Assembly (NCBI GenBank): GCA_950295325.1
Contig: OX485805.1
Span: 33,035,501-33,099,500 of the forward strand
Length of the DNA stretch: 64,000 nucleotides
Reading direction: 5' to 3'
Source of the DNA: Polytrichum commune
Lineage: Eukaryota; Streptophyta; Polytrichopsida; Polytrichales; Polytrichaceae
In this document: piece by piece, positions 23,463-37,175 of the stretch
Numbering within the stretch: the stretch's first letter is position 1
Layout: each line of letters starts with the position of its first letter
The notes under the pieces: model-generated
What the model was told of the DNA's origin: nothing
Seen by the model: only the letters and a program-made list of their open reading frames with translations
The model's database searches: none
Program-made: the position numbers and the translations under genes

Positions 23463-25282
23463 GGTCAGCGATTTGAACTCTGTCTGTGTGTGTGCGAGGT
23501 TTTTGTTGGAGTTGGTTAATCCTTGGCCTTCAAACGTGGTGAAGGGCTTAGCCAGGTTCAATTCCTGCCAAGGATACCACTTAGTACTCAAAGTTTGAAT
23601 TTAAAGCCTACAACATTAAAAGATATGAAGGATTTTAACCTACTAAAAATTAGTTTTGAAGGCAATTGGCGGGTAACTTAAAAACTCAAAAGGTTTTCAA
23701 CTTACAAAAATTTGATATTGTAGGATGCAACCTATGCCATGAGGGAAATAGCCTATGCCCTTTTAAAGAGATAGGCAATTAACCTCAATAACTTCAAAAA
23801 CTTTTCGGACACTGCTTCTGAGGCAATCATAATACTAATAATAATCATAAGTAGTAGTCACCGAACATAACATAACAGAACATACCGTACCGTAACGTAC
23901 TGTACTATGATATGATCAACTTACGAGATTTGCAGAAACGCGGCTTCAGCCACGCCATCCTTATACCCAATGCCAACCCTCTCATTCAGGACATCAACAA
24001 CAGCAAAGCTTGTCATCACCCTTACTACTACCACCATCTAATTACAATTACAATTTTCGTATGTCATTCCTTTTCATGTGAACATGATATGGATAACATG
24101 CATTCATCAATATCATTGTTTCCGGTCATAACTTTTACATCCATAAACCATCCATTCTCCTTCAACTCGCGTCTAACATAAGCTAATCATGAACTATGAG
24201 AATTTCATAGAATTGTTACCCTAGTGTTACCGTTTATGGTCCACCCAATCATGTTATTACATCAAATAATGATCTTAAAAGTTGATGGTGCTCATGAAGA
24301 CCTTCATTCAAATCCCATGAATACTTAGAGTTTAAATTGCATGTAAATTGTGTGTGCATGAGTGACAGTTCATTGTATCTTACAACTATGATCCAGTATT
24401 TCTTATGAGCTTTCATGATGTCCATATTAGAATTCATATAGAATTAGATTGTATTAAAGGTGAAGCAACAACATAATTCACATTGGTGGCAACATTGAAG
24501 TCATCTTTTCTCTTCACTTCTTCTCTCTTCTAGTACATACAATGGACAGTCAAGTTGCCCCGATTATATATATTTTGGAATTGTCACCTCTCACTATAGA
24601 TCATAACTTGCATGCAATGTTTTTTTAATAATTCATGCTAAGTGTCGGCACCCATATGTGTTTTCTTTTCTCACTTCTTTCTTTGACTTGTATCATTGAG
24701 CATCGTGTGTTTGGGCATTGCCTTTGTGGATTTAAAAGCACACATTTATTAGATATCAATGGTAGATGCTAGAAGTTAGTTATAAAAAGGGAAAGGATAT
24801 AATCTCATGTAATTGATATATTTGCTTTGTGCATTTTCAGTTTAATTTGAACTTGTTTTCACAGTTGTAGTATCAATTCCATTTTCAATTTAATCTTAAC
24901 CCAGATAAATGCAACTTGGAAAAATGTTTGTCATTGTATTTCTTGTGGGGGTTAACACATGATGAGAGTATCACCTACTCACACCGTACATTGCACTTTG
25001 AACACCGTGGGGGCTCATGATAATGTGCAAGACAATGTTGAAGTCTATTGCCAAGAGTTTGCACACACATTCGTGGGAACTTGTAAATACGAATTGTGTG
25101 ACTAGTGGATGCGTAGTAGTAGCTCTTGTAGGGAGCATTGGTGTGAACGTTTTGGGTGGGCAAGATGTATGCACCAAGGAAACCAAGATGGTTATGAGTC
25201 ACTGTAGTTGTGATCTTTCATGAACATAAACCTTGGTAAGGTTATTAACCTTAAACGAATGTGGGTTTTTTGTTGGTCAAAC

Positions 25283-25779
25283 CACGGGTAGATCACTTAG
25301 TGCATTTTAAAAACGACGTGCGGCATAATATAGAGAGGATTAAAATCATTTGAAATAAATATTATAAAGGAATTCCAAATAATGAAGGGGCCATTAAATG
25401 TAGACAATCCCATTATAAGTAAGTTAGATGAACATAAAACATGGGCCATTATTTTTTTGTAAAATTAATATAGGGGTTGAAGATAAGGATCCTAGAAGGT
25501 ATGTTTAGTATGGTATGTAAATGAGTTTAGGACTCACGGGGATGGATGATAATTGGGAATTATGTTTGTCCAAAATTACTTAAAAGGAATATAGAGTACA
25601 AAAAATTGCAGTGACTTGGACAATATAAGTAATGGAAGGGTGCAAACAAATGGGTCATTTTTGAAATTTAAGTAATTATAGGGAGGTTTTAATTCAGCCC
25701 TTGAAGGTAAATAGCCCCAAAACAAAAAAAACCCAGCCGCACGTGGTGCACAAAAATGCCTTAGAGTGATCTACCCGTG
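25283..25779. mobile_element. hAT-type MITE with perfect 8-bp target duplication
   Basis: Terminal inverted repeats start CACGGGTAGATCACT. The inverted match continues imperfectly for about 45 bases to ACGTGCGGC. The element is flanked on both sides by the identical octamer GGTCAAAC (25275-25282 and 25780-25787). Eight-base duplications with CA..TG-type ends point to the hAT superfamily. It is 497 bp, AT-rich and non-coding. The perfect duplication and well-kept ends suggest a fairly recent insertion. Confidence 0.85.
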
Positions 25780-25787
25780 GGTCAAAC

Positions 25788-28700
25788 TTGAAATCCACCT
25801 TGATAATTTTATTATTTGTTTAGTTGAACTAATAATATGAAAACTATAGAGTTTGTGATTTAATGGATTTTTTTATAACAAAGAATTTGATTACATTTGC
25901 GAGCATTATAGATCTAAGACTTCAACTACACGACATGGTGTATTTTTCTATGAAATTCATGTGATTAGTTAAATCATAAGTTCACTTTGACCCATTTAAC
26001 TTTTGATACCAACATTACTCTACCTCTATATGCAAGGATGGGTGGTATCTCCATAATTGCATCAAACAACAAAGACAACCCAATAACTTAGTCATTATCC
26101 CTAGAGCAAAATAATATGTAGAGCAAAACTAAAGAGAGTAGACAAGTGCTCCAAGAGTCTCCAATTTGGAAAATTCTAGAACCCAAAATTTGTAAAGTTT
26201 CCTAACAAGGTTGGCTACATTGGGGGCTATAATCATATGTTAGCCATGGATGAACATAAATTGGATGAAACTAACACAACTATGGTCACAAAGCATTGGG
26301 GCTCATGGGCACTTGAAAACCAGTTGTTCATCTAGGTGATATTGAGTGGTTGGTGAATGTGGGTGCAAGGGGAGTGTCCAGACGCCCGAGGTTGTCATTT
26401 AGTGTGACTTATGAGAACCACGTACGGCAAAGGTATAATGGTTAAGGGGTATCATCTTGTTGACAAGCAATTCAATGACCCATTCAATTAGGCAAATTTT
26501 TATTTGTGCATGTTTTGTAATACCTTTTAATTACTCTAAAAGGATGTGGCTAGTCATTTTCATGTACCATATGTTTATCATAAACCAACAAGCAATTTGT
26601 TACAATCCAACCCATATATTTATTACAATCCGCCATATTCATAACATATGGCACAAATGCATCCCCATCAACGCTCGTATCACCACTTAAATCAACACCC
26701 AACCTATTGCTTTCACCGTTACGTTGATTTAATGTCCTTTGCTTAATCCTTGGCAACTTTAGGGGGTGCTACAACCTTGGTGAACTCATGATCAAAAACT
26801 TGGCATATGACCCCCCAAAGAAAGGATTCGTGAAATGCGTGCCAAACTTGAAGGAAGTGCACATGTTTTGGGTGTTTGTTATGTGTACCAATTATTCCCA
26901 AAGTAATCCATCATGCACATGTATAATACCGTGAAGGTTTGTTAGTGAAGGGCCACATGTTTTATGCTCCGGAATGCACATGGTTTGATTTGTGAGAATG
27001 ACTTGCGCAACTCGTGGAGTTGTAGATGGGTTTGCATTTTGATCAATGAGCACATTAGTAACCTTGCTCCTCTTGGAAGGTATGTGGATGGAGTTGGCGT
27101 ACGGACATTGGTCTTGAGCATTGAGAGGAGAAGTGGCCCGGTATGAATGGTATTGTTGCGTGTTAAGGTCCTTGTAGTGGATTGTCCTATGTGTTGAAGC
27201 GTGAAGCCATGTGAGAAACCATGGACATAAACCAAAGAGAGTAAATGTGAAGGAGAATAAGTTGGAAAGAGGCAAGGAAGGGTGAGAGTCCCTTCAAAGG
27301 GAGGGGTAGGAGGCACATCCATGCTTGAAGCAGGTGCCCGCTTCAAGGGAATTGTCTTGTATTAATGTTCCATCGATCGAGGGCAAACCCTAGAGAAGAG
27401 AGCCAAGCCCAAAGAGAATTAGGGAACGAAGGACGAAGGTCAATAAAACCAAACAAAGAGATCCACAAGAAAAAGGCCAAACTAAACAATACACCGAAGT
27501 TATACTCATTGTCTTGGTGTATGCTTGAGCCTTGAAGGGTTGGGGATCATACACAAAGGCGCGAAGCATTGCAAAAAGATACCATATTGTGCACACTTCT
27601 AGGGCACATGAAGAGAAACATATTCAAACTTGTGAGCAAAGGGAGCAAAACATGACATTTGATTGGGGAGAAGAGGGTGAAAGGTGAATATACTTAGGTG
27701 GAAGGGGAATTGGTGATCAAATTTTCACTAATATGTAAACGTGGGTGAATCACGTATTGCGCTTTGACCATGTAGGCGATTGAGTACCAAATATAATATA
27801 ACACCAATTTTTCTACCGATGTGGTGACATCATGTAGTGGCTTTAGTGAAAACGTTGGGATTCATAGGCAAGGGTAACAAGAAGGGCCAATGTAGAAGGT
27901 GGAGTCCAGAGGCCAGTGGGGGGATTAGCAAATTGCATGTTCAACAACAACATAATCAAAGCTATTACTAAATCAATGCCACATGGAAAATGAATGCAAT
28001 CCATTGACATTGCAACGGTGAGTCGAGCATAGCGTTGATAAATGCCCCTTCATCTATTGGCATATCTTGTATTGATATATCACAACTATATCCACCCATT
28101 ACTCATAATATGCATGATAGAAGAAACATCACCAACCTATCCAAACATTAGAGAATATCAATTCATAATTTTCAAAGGATACCCAAAATTTAGACAAAAT
28201 GTAGAAAATGTCCAAGTTGATAAAAAAACTATCATTGTGCATAACATGTATAGACCAAAATAAGGTTCATATATATAACCCAACATTTAGTTGGTTTAAA
28301 CAAGGGTACGGGCTTACCTAGCCACCTTACTAATTAAGGTTACATATCTTTATTTTGATTTTTATTTATCATTCATTGTTGTACATGACCTTGATAACTT
28401 GCGGTCAATGCATCACGGGATCAAATCATATTTGGCTCAAGGCTCAATCCAATCCACATGAGTGTCAATGTCATTGCAGTTGTTCTATATGTAATGAGAT
28501 CATCTAGAACCAAACATCAATTGCAACCAAGCTACCAAAAAGTAGCTAGGAAACCCAAATTAGCTACATTGCTTAATCTCTTATAATTGGATATGACTAT
28601 GAGTTGTTTGTAAATGTTTTTAGAAAGGCGTAGAGAAAACATAAGGAGCGCAATGGGTTTTAACTTGCCTTTTACCTCATGTCACTAAACCAATGCAATA

Positions 28701-29606
28701 GAGAAAAATCACATGATGCACATACAAGGACATGCTCAAATACACACACATGTATGCATTTGTTGAAGTGTACTAGATTTGTAGTAAATGCAATTGCAAT
28801 AACAACTTGGGTTCATCTTTAAACACCTCTCTTTCTAACAAGTTGTTGCTATGTTGGGTGGAATAAGCATACATCAAGATGAATCCCTTTCTTATAGCAA
28901 TCATCATCTAAAACATGCTAACACCACCCCCCCCACACACACACACATACCTCTATCTATATATAGGGTGTATTTTTTGAACTGTAACTCTTTAAGGATT
29001 TCTTATTTTTTCATTTTCTCTCAATTATGCTCAACTTGATTTGCTTGCTCAATTAGCTTTTTATTTTATTTTCACATACTCCATAACTTAGTATGGTAGT
29101 TGATATTGCATACTTGACACGTAGCATATTCATTAGTGAATTAATTTGAATGGAGAGCTTGATCCCATCGGCCACCCACGTAAAGACATGAATAAATAAC
29201 TATTCTTGAAATGAATGTCAATGTGTTGGTTGGAAGTCTCCATGATGACTTAAAGAAGGAAGTAGAGTCTTGAGCCCACATTATTTCCACCTTGACTAGA
29301 CAAATTATGTGTGGTCCACATTAATAATTGTCACATGATTTGTCCACCCATACTAATAAGACTTATGTTGTGTAGTGTTTGCGTGTGCAAAGGACCATAA
29401 TTATAAGGAGGCATACCTACTAGTCGTGCTTGAGGATGTGAAATGAACATATGGGAGGAGGATTGTTGTCTTTTTGCACTTGTTGCCCATGGACTTTGTT
29501 GCCAATATTGTTTTATCTCACATGGGAACAAAAACCATGGGAAGTTGGAGTGAGCATAACAACCTAAGTTGCGGAGTTCATCTTCCAACACCATTCACGC
29601 ATACAT
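25788..29606. other. intergenic, no firm gene
   Basis: No recognised coding sequence. Two overlapping minus-strand frames at 26892-27346 are open but Thr/Pro/Leu-rich and match nothing I know. A minus-strand frame at 29331-29594 ends close to the LINE insertion point and continues, in pre-insertion terms, into sequence now at 48983 onward. A C-run followed by an AC repeat lies at about 28925-28946. Confidence 0.35.
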
Positions 29607-29620
29607 GGGAGGTCATTGGT
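29607..29620. repeat. LINE target-site duplication, left copy
   Basis: GGGAGGTCATTGGT, identical to 48969-48982. It marks the 5' edge of the LINE. Confidence 0.9.
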
Positions 29621-29700
29621 TAGGGGCTACCACCCCACCAAAACCAAGGTAAATAATACCTACATGCTACCTAACAACACAACCACAAATAACCACCAAG

Positions 29701-30122
29701 CCACAACCCTCAAATTCGTCACCCGGAACACTGGATGCATTAGCTCCAGCCTACCATGTATACAAGAACTCATACCAACACTACACACGGATCCTCACAC
29801 CATACTCATACAAGAAACCAAACTCCACAAATTCAAATTCACAACATATATAGACCGCAAAATGCAAGACTACAAAATCATATATAACAAATCCAATAAC
29901 ACAACACACAAACAAAGTTGATATTTGGGACTCACCATGGCCATAGGCGGCATATTAGCCATGATTCCCAAAACTATTTACACAAATGAAAACATCACCA
30001 AAATCCCAACCCACGGCTCAATATCACCCTACCTACAAGCCATTATCATCAACAACAAACCCATCACACCCATACTGCTCTTGAACATATATATGACAAC
30101 ACACCCCCAAGACATACACCTC
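29701..30122 (+). pseudogene. LINE endonuclease, N-terminal part
   Basis: The frame at 29616-29921 contains TTLKFVTRNTG and the endonuclease motif IQETKLHKFKF, which supplies the catalytic Glu. After a stop and frame change it continues at 29925-30120 with GGILAMIPKTIY and LLLNIYMTTHPQDIHL, typical of exonuclease-endonuclease-phosphatase domains of plant LINEs. Further residues (ILARNFNRD, where GDFN is usual) lie beyond the CACTA at 43367-43400, so the Gly-Asp pair of that motif is lost. Confidence 0.8.
30120..30122. repeat. CACTA target-site duplication CTC, left
   Basis: CTC, matched by CTC at 43292-43294. Three-base duplications are diagnostic of CACTA elements. Confidence 0.85.
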
Positions 30123-31326
30123 CACTACAAGAAAATGGGTGTAAAAACGACCAGAAGTCGACACTGAAATGTCCAAATTGACAAGTGCTACTCGAAACAC
30201 GTGTTTTCTGTCATTCTGGATATACATGGTGAGTTTTGTCATCTTCTAGTCAATATTTTGACAGGCTTTACAGCGTGGAATCGGAAATAAGGTTTTTATT
30301 GAGATTTATAATTATTTTACTTGCCATGTCATCGAAAGCCGACGTGGACTTTCATTTCACATGTTCATCACAGCGTGAGAAAATTAACACACCGAATGAA
30401 TTTTCGATATGTAGTCGTCATTTTTACTCTTCATTTAAAAAAAATTTCGTTACCATTAGGATGATCTGAATTTACCGGATTTGGTGTAGTTGATTATAGG
30501 AGAGTAATTTACTATCTACAACACGCTCACTCTGAACTTTCTTCACTTTCGGTTTTACCCACAACTTCGTTACCAATAATCTGTTACTATATTCTCTACA
30601 ACGTGTCTCACTAGTAAATACTGCAATACAGTTAAAATAATTAGAGTGACTCCGTTATTGTTCTGGTTTAGGGCTCTCTAGTTAATATCACGTTTGTCAG
30701 ATATACTGAGAACCAAAAATATACACTGGCAGTAGAAATATTGATTCCACCCAAAAAAAAGGATATGGTGATATGCAAAACATTTAGGGCTGCAAGTACA
30801 CATGAAATTGCAAAAATATTGTATATTACACTCTTTGCTATATTACACAAATACCGGACGTTTGGTCTTACGCATGTGTAATCCACTTCCTATTGAAACT
30901 AATTCTGAACTACTGCCTTATGATCTCACTGCCGTGAGAATCTCAGAACATGATTCATGATCACTAAGATAGATAGATAGAAACTCCGGTCCCTTTTAGG
31001 GGCCGGCGTGAATAGAGTGTCCGTTCGTAATGCCAACAACCCGATGCCCACAGGACATGGGGAAGCTGGGTAATGATCACTAACATCACTATATAGTGAT
31101 ACATGACCGAAGATCTTCGTGAAGAGTGTTGTAAGCTCCACCGCATTACTGCCACAAAGACAAAATTTAAGTTCGTGATGTGCAGTCTTTCAACAACATG
31201 TTACAATGGTCACGAATAATAAATATGCAGACTAACTAATCCTCTTGAACACTCCCTATACAATTAGCACATCAGTTATAGTTGCATCCAGGAAGTACCT
31301 GCCAACAGAACAATAAATGAGTGGAT

Positions 31327-34300
31327 TCACGAAGAATTAGGTTTGCAGCCCACCTGGTCATCATCGGAGTGTTCTGAATTCCTCGACAAACCTTCTGTTG
31401 ACTCGCTCTCAGAACTTTCAGGAACAAATTCTTCACTCCCGCCGTCTGAACTTGGTTCAGACTCCTCTACTTGATTTCTTGGAGGAACTCCACGCCCAGT
31501 AAGCCCGCCACGCCTGCCCCTTGTGCCTCCTCGGTTCGTACCTTGAGCCCCACGTCCTCCCCATCGTCCTGTATTCCCTCGATTGAGGGGCTCAAGATAC
31601 ACATCCACTCCTGTTGTAGCTGGAGGTAGCTCCTGCTCCCCAACTTCCCGATCAGGCCGTAAGCCTTCATAGTCTTCATTTTGCCCCATCTGAAATAATT
31701 CGGGCTCCTCTTCGTTTTCACTGTTCGGTATCACCCGTTTCCCTCTGACATCTTTCCTTAACCCGGAGACTCCCTAGCGTTCGAATAAAACACTTGTTCA
31801 CAGTGCATTGGAAATGCAAAACTATCTCTACAAACCGTACCATATCTTCTTTCATAGTTTGCTAACGTGAAGCCCCATTTGTCTCTTTTTATTGTTGCAT
31901 TATCTCCCCTGTAATTAGCCTTCACAAAATCGCATACTAAAACCACTAAGCAATGACGTCTGTAGTTAAGTTCTAATATCTCCTCAATGTGTCCAACGTA
32001 TTCCACATCTGCCTGAACTTGGTTAGCATCACGGGTATTATTCCTGCATACTTGCCTGAAGGTAGCTGCAACTCCACTATTGCATGTTCTTAAGGTCCTC
32101 TCTGAGCTTATAACTCGAAAGTGGTTACCGAAAGCATACATTGATCTATACGCTGTAGCTACTCGCAATGGGCCCAGCGCTGTGTCCACTACCATCTGAT
32201 CTACAACAACACCCGCTTGCTGTTCATGCCGTACCTCTTCCTGGATCCATTATGAGAACACGGGTAATGGTCGGAGCTCTCTGGGAAGCACAAACCTGGT
32301 CCTTCTTTGTCGACGTTGTTCTCGTCGATACTGTTCTCGATCATGCTCCCGTTCTTTTGCCTGGTCCTCATATTTCCTGTACAGCGTGAATTAGGACTCG
32401 GCCACTCATTCATAAACTCCCTAACGTTAGACTGCCCATCCAAGATTCCTACTGGGCCCTAAAGCTAACGAATTACCTAAGTTCAACCCCAATTGTAAAA
32501 CTCTTTTTAATTCTGTTCAAGTGGGTAGCTCCTGACACGCATCAAAATTAACCCTAACATGCACACACATCTAGGTAAAGAAGGAAAGTCGTACCTTGTG
32601 TAGGGAGCCATGTGCTCGGTGTTCTCTAGTACAAATCCGTGTATCAACTTCATAAACTCAGGCGACATGACTCGGTCCCATTTGGCACCCTCCAGGATCT
32701 CATCAAACATTGCAGGTTCCTCCTTGTCATCCCATGCTCGCTTTCTTGTAGGAGTATACTCTGAGAGATACTCATTTAGAAAGCCAACTGACTCTTCTCT
32801 CAAATATCCATGTGCCATACTCCCTTCAGGTTTAGCTTTATTTTTCACGAATCCTTTCAAGCCTTTCATATACCTCTCAAATGGATACATCCAGCGCGTA
32901 TGGACTGGACCGCAAATGTATAACTCCTCCACCAAGTGTATTGGTAGATGCATCATTATGACAAATATTGATGGTGGCAACTCCTTTTCTAACGAGCAAA
33001 TGGTCTTAGCGACATCTTCTAGCATTACTACTTTTTGATTAACATCTACCACTTTCGCAGTGATGACTCGAAATAATCAACTGACGCGCATTACAGCTCC
33101 AACAACTTTGCAATTACCTATGTTCCTTAAACACAAAGGTATCACTTGTTGGAGCAAGATATGAAAATCATGAGTCTTTAAACCCCTCAATTTCCCATCT
33201 GATATCCTAGAGCTCAAGGGGCCTACATAACCTGATGGAAATTTTAAATCTCTCAATGTGGTGAGGAATTGCTGACGCTCGTCTTTTGTCAGAACATATG
33301 GTGCATCGGGCTTGAAATGAGTACGTCCATCCGGATTCCGCTGCAAGTGAAGGTGTGGCCGGATCCCCCTTGCACGCATGTCCTCCCTCGATTTCGCATC
33401 ATCTGTTTCGCCAAACAACGTCCTCAATAAATTTTCACATATGTTTTTTTCGCAATGCATTGCGTCTAACGTGTGCCGGGTAGGAAGTTTCTGCACAGAC
33501 CACACTAACATTTAGCCTCCCAAATTTGAGTTAAACTGTTTAATTAACTGTCACAATTCTACACTAGGAGCGCTACTTGATATTAGCCGCTCCTGTGAAC
33601 AACATATTCTGATCAAATTCCACTAGTGCAAGAGCTGAAATTCAGGCCATCAATATAATTGTGCACACTTAAGTCTTAGCTACCCTAGCGCATGAGAGCA
33701 CTCCTACTATAAACGGACTTAACATAATCAAATTATAAACAAAAAAACATAAGAAATAAAATAGACTTACCTGCCAATACGGTAGTTGAAACAAAATGCT
33801 TACTCGTTTTACACCCGTTTTTTTTACAGGGTCATGTTGCGAATTTTGACGCCCCCCAAGTTGGAGGAAGGACTCCCTCCATGCTCCTCGCAATCTCACT
33901 GTTACTCCGGATTGTCAAACAGGTGGTGGATCGTGATTTGGTCGCCCATTGAACGCGGCACGGGCTGTCCTCCAATGGTGGTTCGGTCTGAGCCACCTCC
34001 GATGGCCTAGAAAAACTGTCTTGCATGCCTCTCTCGAATGCTCTGCAAAAGTCCCCTCCCCACATACCGGACAACCGGCATACCCTTTCCCACTTTGACC
34101 AAAGATCAGAGTATAGGCTGGATAATCATTTATCGTCCATATGAGCATGCCTCGCATCTTGAAGCGCCTATTTGGTCCATCTGGTTCTAACATATCAGTA
34201 GCTAACACTCCCCTCCAAAGTTTCTTTAGCTCATGTACAAGTGGTTGTAAAAAGACATCTATCGTATTCTCTGATGGTGAGGTAGGTCCAGGTATTATCA

Positions 34301-35674
34301 TACTTAGACTAATGAAGAATCTTTTCGTTAACAAATATGGTGGTAGGTTGTAGAGTACTATCATAACCGGCCACACAGAGTGTTTAGAAGACTGCAAACT
34401 GTGCAGATTTACGCCGTCTAAAGCAAACCCCATTCTAAGATTCCTATCCTGCCCACTAAAGCTAGGAAAATGTTCTTGAATGAATCTCCATTGTTCACTA
34501 TCCACAACTGATCTCATTTTCCTATCTTGCGAAAAATTTGCACTATGCCATCGCATATGCTTTGCTAATTCTGGACAACGAAACATTCTTCTCAACCTCC
34601 TTATCAATGAGAAATACCGGAGCACCCTAACTGGAACAGATTTGGACCCTGGAACGTACCTGGACTTCATGCAAATTGGACACTCCTGTAATTCTAACTT
34701 CTCTTACCAGTATAACGTTCGACCACACTCACAGCAGTGTATGGTCTCATGCGATAAACCAAGCTTCATGAGCATTGTCTTCATCTCATATGAAGATTTC
34801 GGGCATGTATTGTCTTTTGGCAGTACATCATATTTTAGGAACGTCAATATTTCGTCTAAGCAATGGTGGCTGAATGAAAACAGTGTGCACAAGGACATAA
34901 GAATGATGCTAAACTGTAACCTGCTATTCTTAGAACCTGGATACAGGGGCTGCATAGACTCTCAGAGTAGCGCCTCCACGATAGGTGTACAATCTGGTTC
35001 ATCTTCCTCTGAAGACATGTCATCGAAATCCAGTGTTTCGTCCTCCACCTCTCTGAAGGACCCGTGAATTTCATCCACCCTCGCAAAGTAGTTTTCCGCC
35101 ATCTCTTCGAAGTTGACATTTGTATTCGGAGGTGCTGGTTGAAAAGCCGCATAGTCTTCTGCATCCAAAAAGACGTCCTCTTCTCTCGTGTTATTGTCCT
35201 CTTGTACTGGTGCATGACCGTCGAGTTCAAAGTCATCTTCTCTTATTTCAGTCCGTTCATGGGGATTTCTCTTCAATACGGAAGCACAACATCAAATGCA
35301 CATCGAATGGTTAAGAGCACGTAGCATCGTGGATAACCCGCGGTTTTAGGACTTATTCTTCGTTTCATACATGCAGGCTGAAAACGATATGACTACACTA
35401 CGCACAATACGTTCAAATTGAGAAAAAATCAAATCCTGTACTATAGTTCTGTACATGACGCGGTTTAGTCTAAGAGTGTTGTGGAGCTTACGAGAAGGGG
35501 CTCGTTCAGTTTGTTGTCACGCCCGTACTTGCGATGGTGACGTTCAACTGTTTGAACTGACTGGCTCTTAAATCCGTGGCATCTTTCGCATCCACATGGA
35601 TATCTTGCAATTCCTTGACGAGCTGCTAAAGCCCTCTCTATGTGGTACGCATCTCCAAGGCGCATTGGCCTCAT
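31327..35674 (-). pseudogene. TNP2-type CACTA transposase, broken (multi-exon)
   Basis: Minus-strand domains in order: a transposase-associated Cys-rich start (YPCGCERCHGF, 35465-35674); an acidic segment (34962-35276); the TNP2 core (ECPICMKSRY, MGFALDGVNL, KMRGMLIWTINDYPAY, GCPVCGE; 33915-34955); the LDAMHCEKNICENLLRTL segment (33077-33490); DUF4218 (HLPIHLVEELYICGPVHTRWM, 32594-33052); DUF4216 (YVGHIEEILELNY, KDKWGFTLANYERR-like, 31758-32195); and an acidic/Gly-Arg tail to 31327. In-frame stops lie at 34962-34964, 34704-34706, 33915-33917, 33077-33079 and near 32251, and a frameshift near 31765. Introns are evident (GTAAGC at 35492, GTAAGT near 33770, GTACGA near 32594). It is not functional as it stands. 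Confidence 0.88.
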
Positions 35675-35737
35675 CGTCTTATGTCAACCTCTCTTCACAG
35701 TAAGAGGATGCAACTATGTACACAGATATGACAATCC

Positions 35738-37175
35738 CTAATTAGAGTATGTTGTACCTACAGAAACACCGGAACGAGAGCACTGTAAGCACGTCACTTC
35801 ATTCAGGCCAGCATCATACAGTCTACTCATGAATTTAAGGCAACACCAGAATGTTCCTAGACTGATATCACGGGGATAAATACTGCAGTATCTTGCAGAG
35901 GAAAAAAATTGGCTAAAAGGTGAGATGATGAGCTTCTGCAGTAAATCACCCAAGATATGAAGGGGGAGATCCAACCACTAGTTACAAATGGGCCGGTTGA
36001 GTTTGAAAAATAACGGGTTCAAGACTTTAGACAAATTGCTGATCAGTTTAGAGGGATCTATGGATTATATCTTGCATTAATGAAGAGAATCTGAAAGATA
36101 TGAACATGTAACCAGTTGGACTTGTAAACCAGGAAGATTAACACTTGGACTTGACCGACTTTGCCCAAAATCTCCGCGTTAACTACAACCATGATTTCTT
36201 AAGGCTTAAATTAGCATTCTTAAAGCTTATTAACCCTAAATTAACTCATCTCTTAATATCAGGTCTTGAGATTACCTAAAAGATGCAAGATAAATGATGG
36301 ATTGCTAAATGGCTCCAAATACAACTAATCCTAAACCGAATGATGTGTTCAACAAATGTGAGAAAACTTGGCCACTGCTCATTTGGAGGACGAGGAGTCC
36401 TTCTACTGTCAAGTCTTACATTGCAATTACTTGTATCGTTCTTCAGCATCACATACAGAAAGTTCATTAGACACATGAATTCATGCTGGAACTTGAAAGT
36501 AATTAGGCTGAAACTGAAGAACATCTGAAAGTGATCGATTCATCACAAGACTCCCAGCTGTGATCACTGAACTTACTTTTAGGTTTGCAAGAATTGTGAA
36601 TTGAGTTGGGCACAGTCAACTGTTGGATCTACCGCAATGACGATGTTCAAGTGGGTAGCAGGTGGCTTCCTCTACGACACATTATGACCTCAATGCCCAC
36701 CACCGGCCAATAATAATTAAACCTGAGTAAATTAAGTAGTAAGTACAACCGATTTGAATCAACCACCTAAATTCATTATCACATCCTCACTAATAAGTTT
36801 CACGGGAGTACTTAATTACCTCGTGGACAGAAAATGATGTTAAATAGTTACACAGAAGACTCAGGAAAGTGGCTAATCAAGTCCGTAAACTTTGTGACAA
36901 TGTAAATACATCGACTTAGATTAAGCAAGGCAAGCTTGTAGAGTAAATTGTATGAGCACTCACACAGCATGATGATAGATTACTTATGTCAGTCCAGATA
37001 TGAAATCTTCCCAGTGCGATCAAGTCAAGTAAGTGGGAGGAATTTCCGAAATTTTCAGATGGAAGTTAGGTGTGACTTTTGTGAAGTGTTCTCCACGCAG
37101 AGTCAGCAGAGGTTCAATATACAAGAATTCCTAGATAATGGAGATAGATGATGAACTTCAAGAGTGACCGAGTAC
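35738..37175. other. CACTA interior: dispersed repeat and possible further captured exons
   Basis: Minus-strand open pieces at 35750-35910 (CSIYPRDISLGTFW, CLQCSRSGVS) and 36330-36440 (RRTPRPPNEQWPSFL) are bounded by plausible AG and GT sites. They may be further exons of the gene fragment at 37176-37658. No family was recognised. Confidence 0.3.
35993..36170. repeat. dispersed repeat, copy B (inside CACTA)
   Basis: Same orientation and order of conserved blocks as 13633-13810. It shows that intergenic repeat sequence was inserted into, or picked up by, the transposon. Confidence 0.65.

Larger units (their letters stand above)
22579..25274. other. intergenic with clustered microsatellites
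   Basis: No gene was recognised. It contains AAGG, GCCT, GCT, CT/GCTC and GT simple repeats between 22695 and 23462. A 20-mer starting GTTGAAATTCAAGTG recurs at 23342 and 23408. At 22960-23160 and 23600-23790 there are related phrases (CCTACAAA, AAAATTTG.TA, TAGCCTAT) that may be ends of an unclassified element. Confidence 0.4.

Noticed and set aside
26892-27346. Two overlapping minus-strand ORFs of ~130 residues
   Set aside because: Low-information Thr/Pro/Leu-rich composition, no family likeness, and both frames open equally, which suggests chance.
32610-33038. 142-residue plus-strand ORF
   Set aside because: It is the antisense shadow of the TNP2/DUF4218 coding sequence on the minus strand.
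34480-35067. 195-residue plus-strand ORF
   Set aside because: Antisense to the TNP2 core. The minus strand carries the recognisable transposase motifs.
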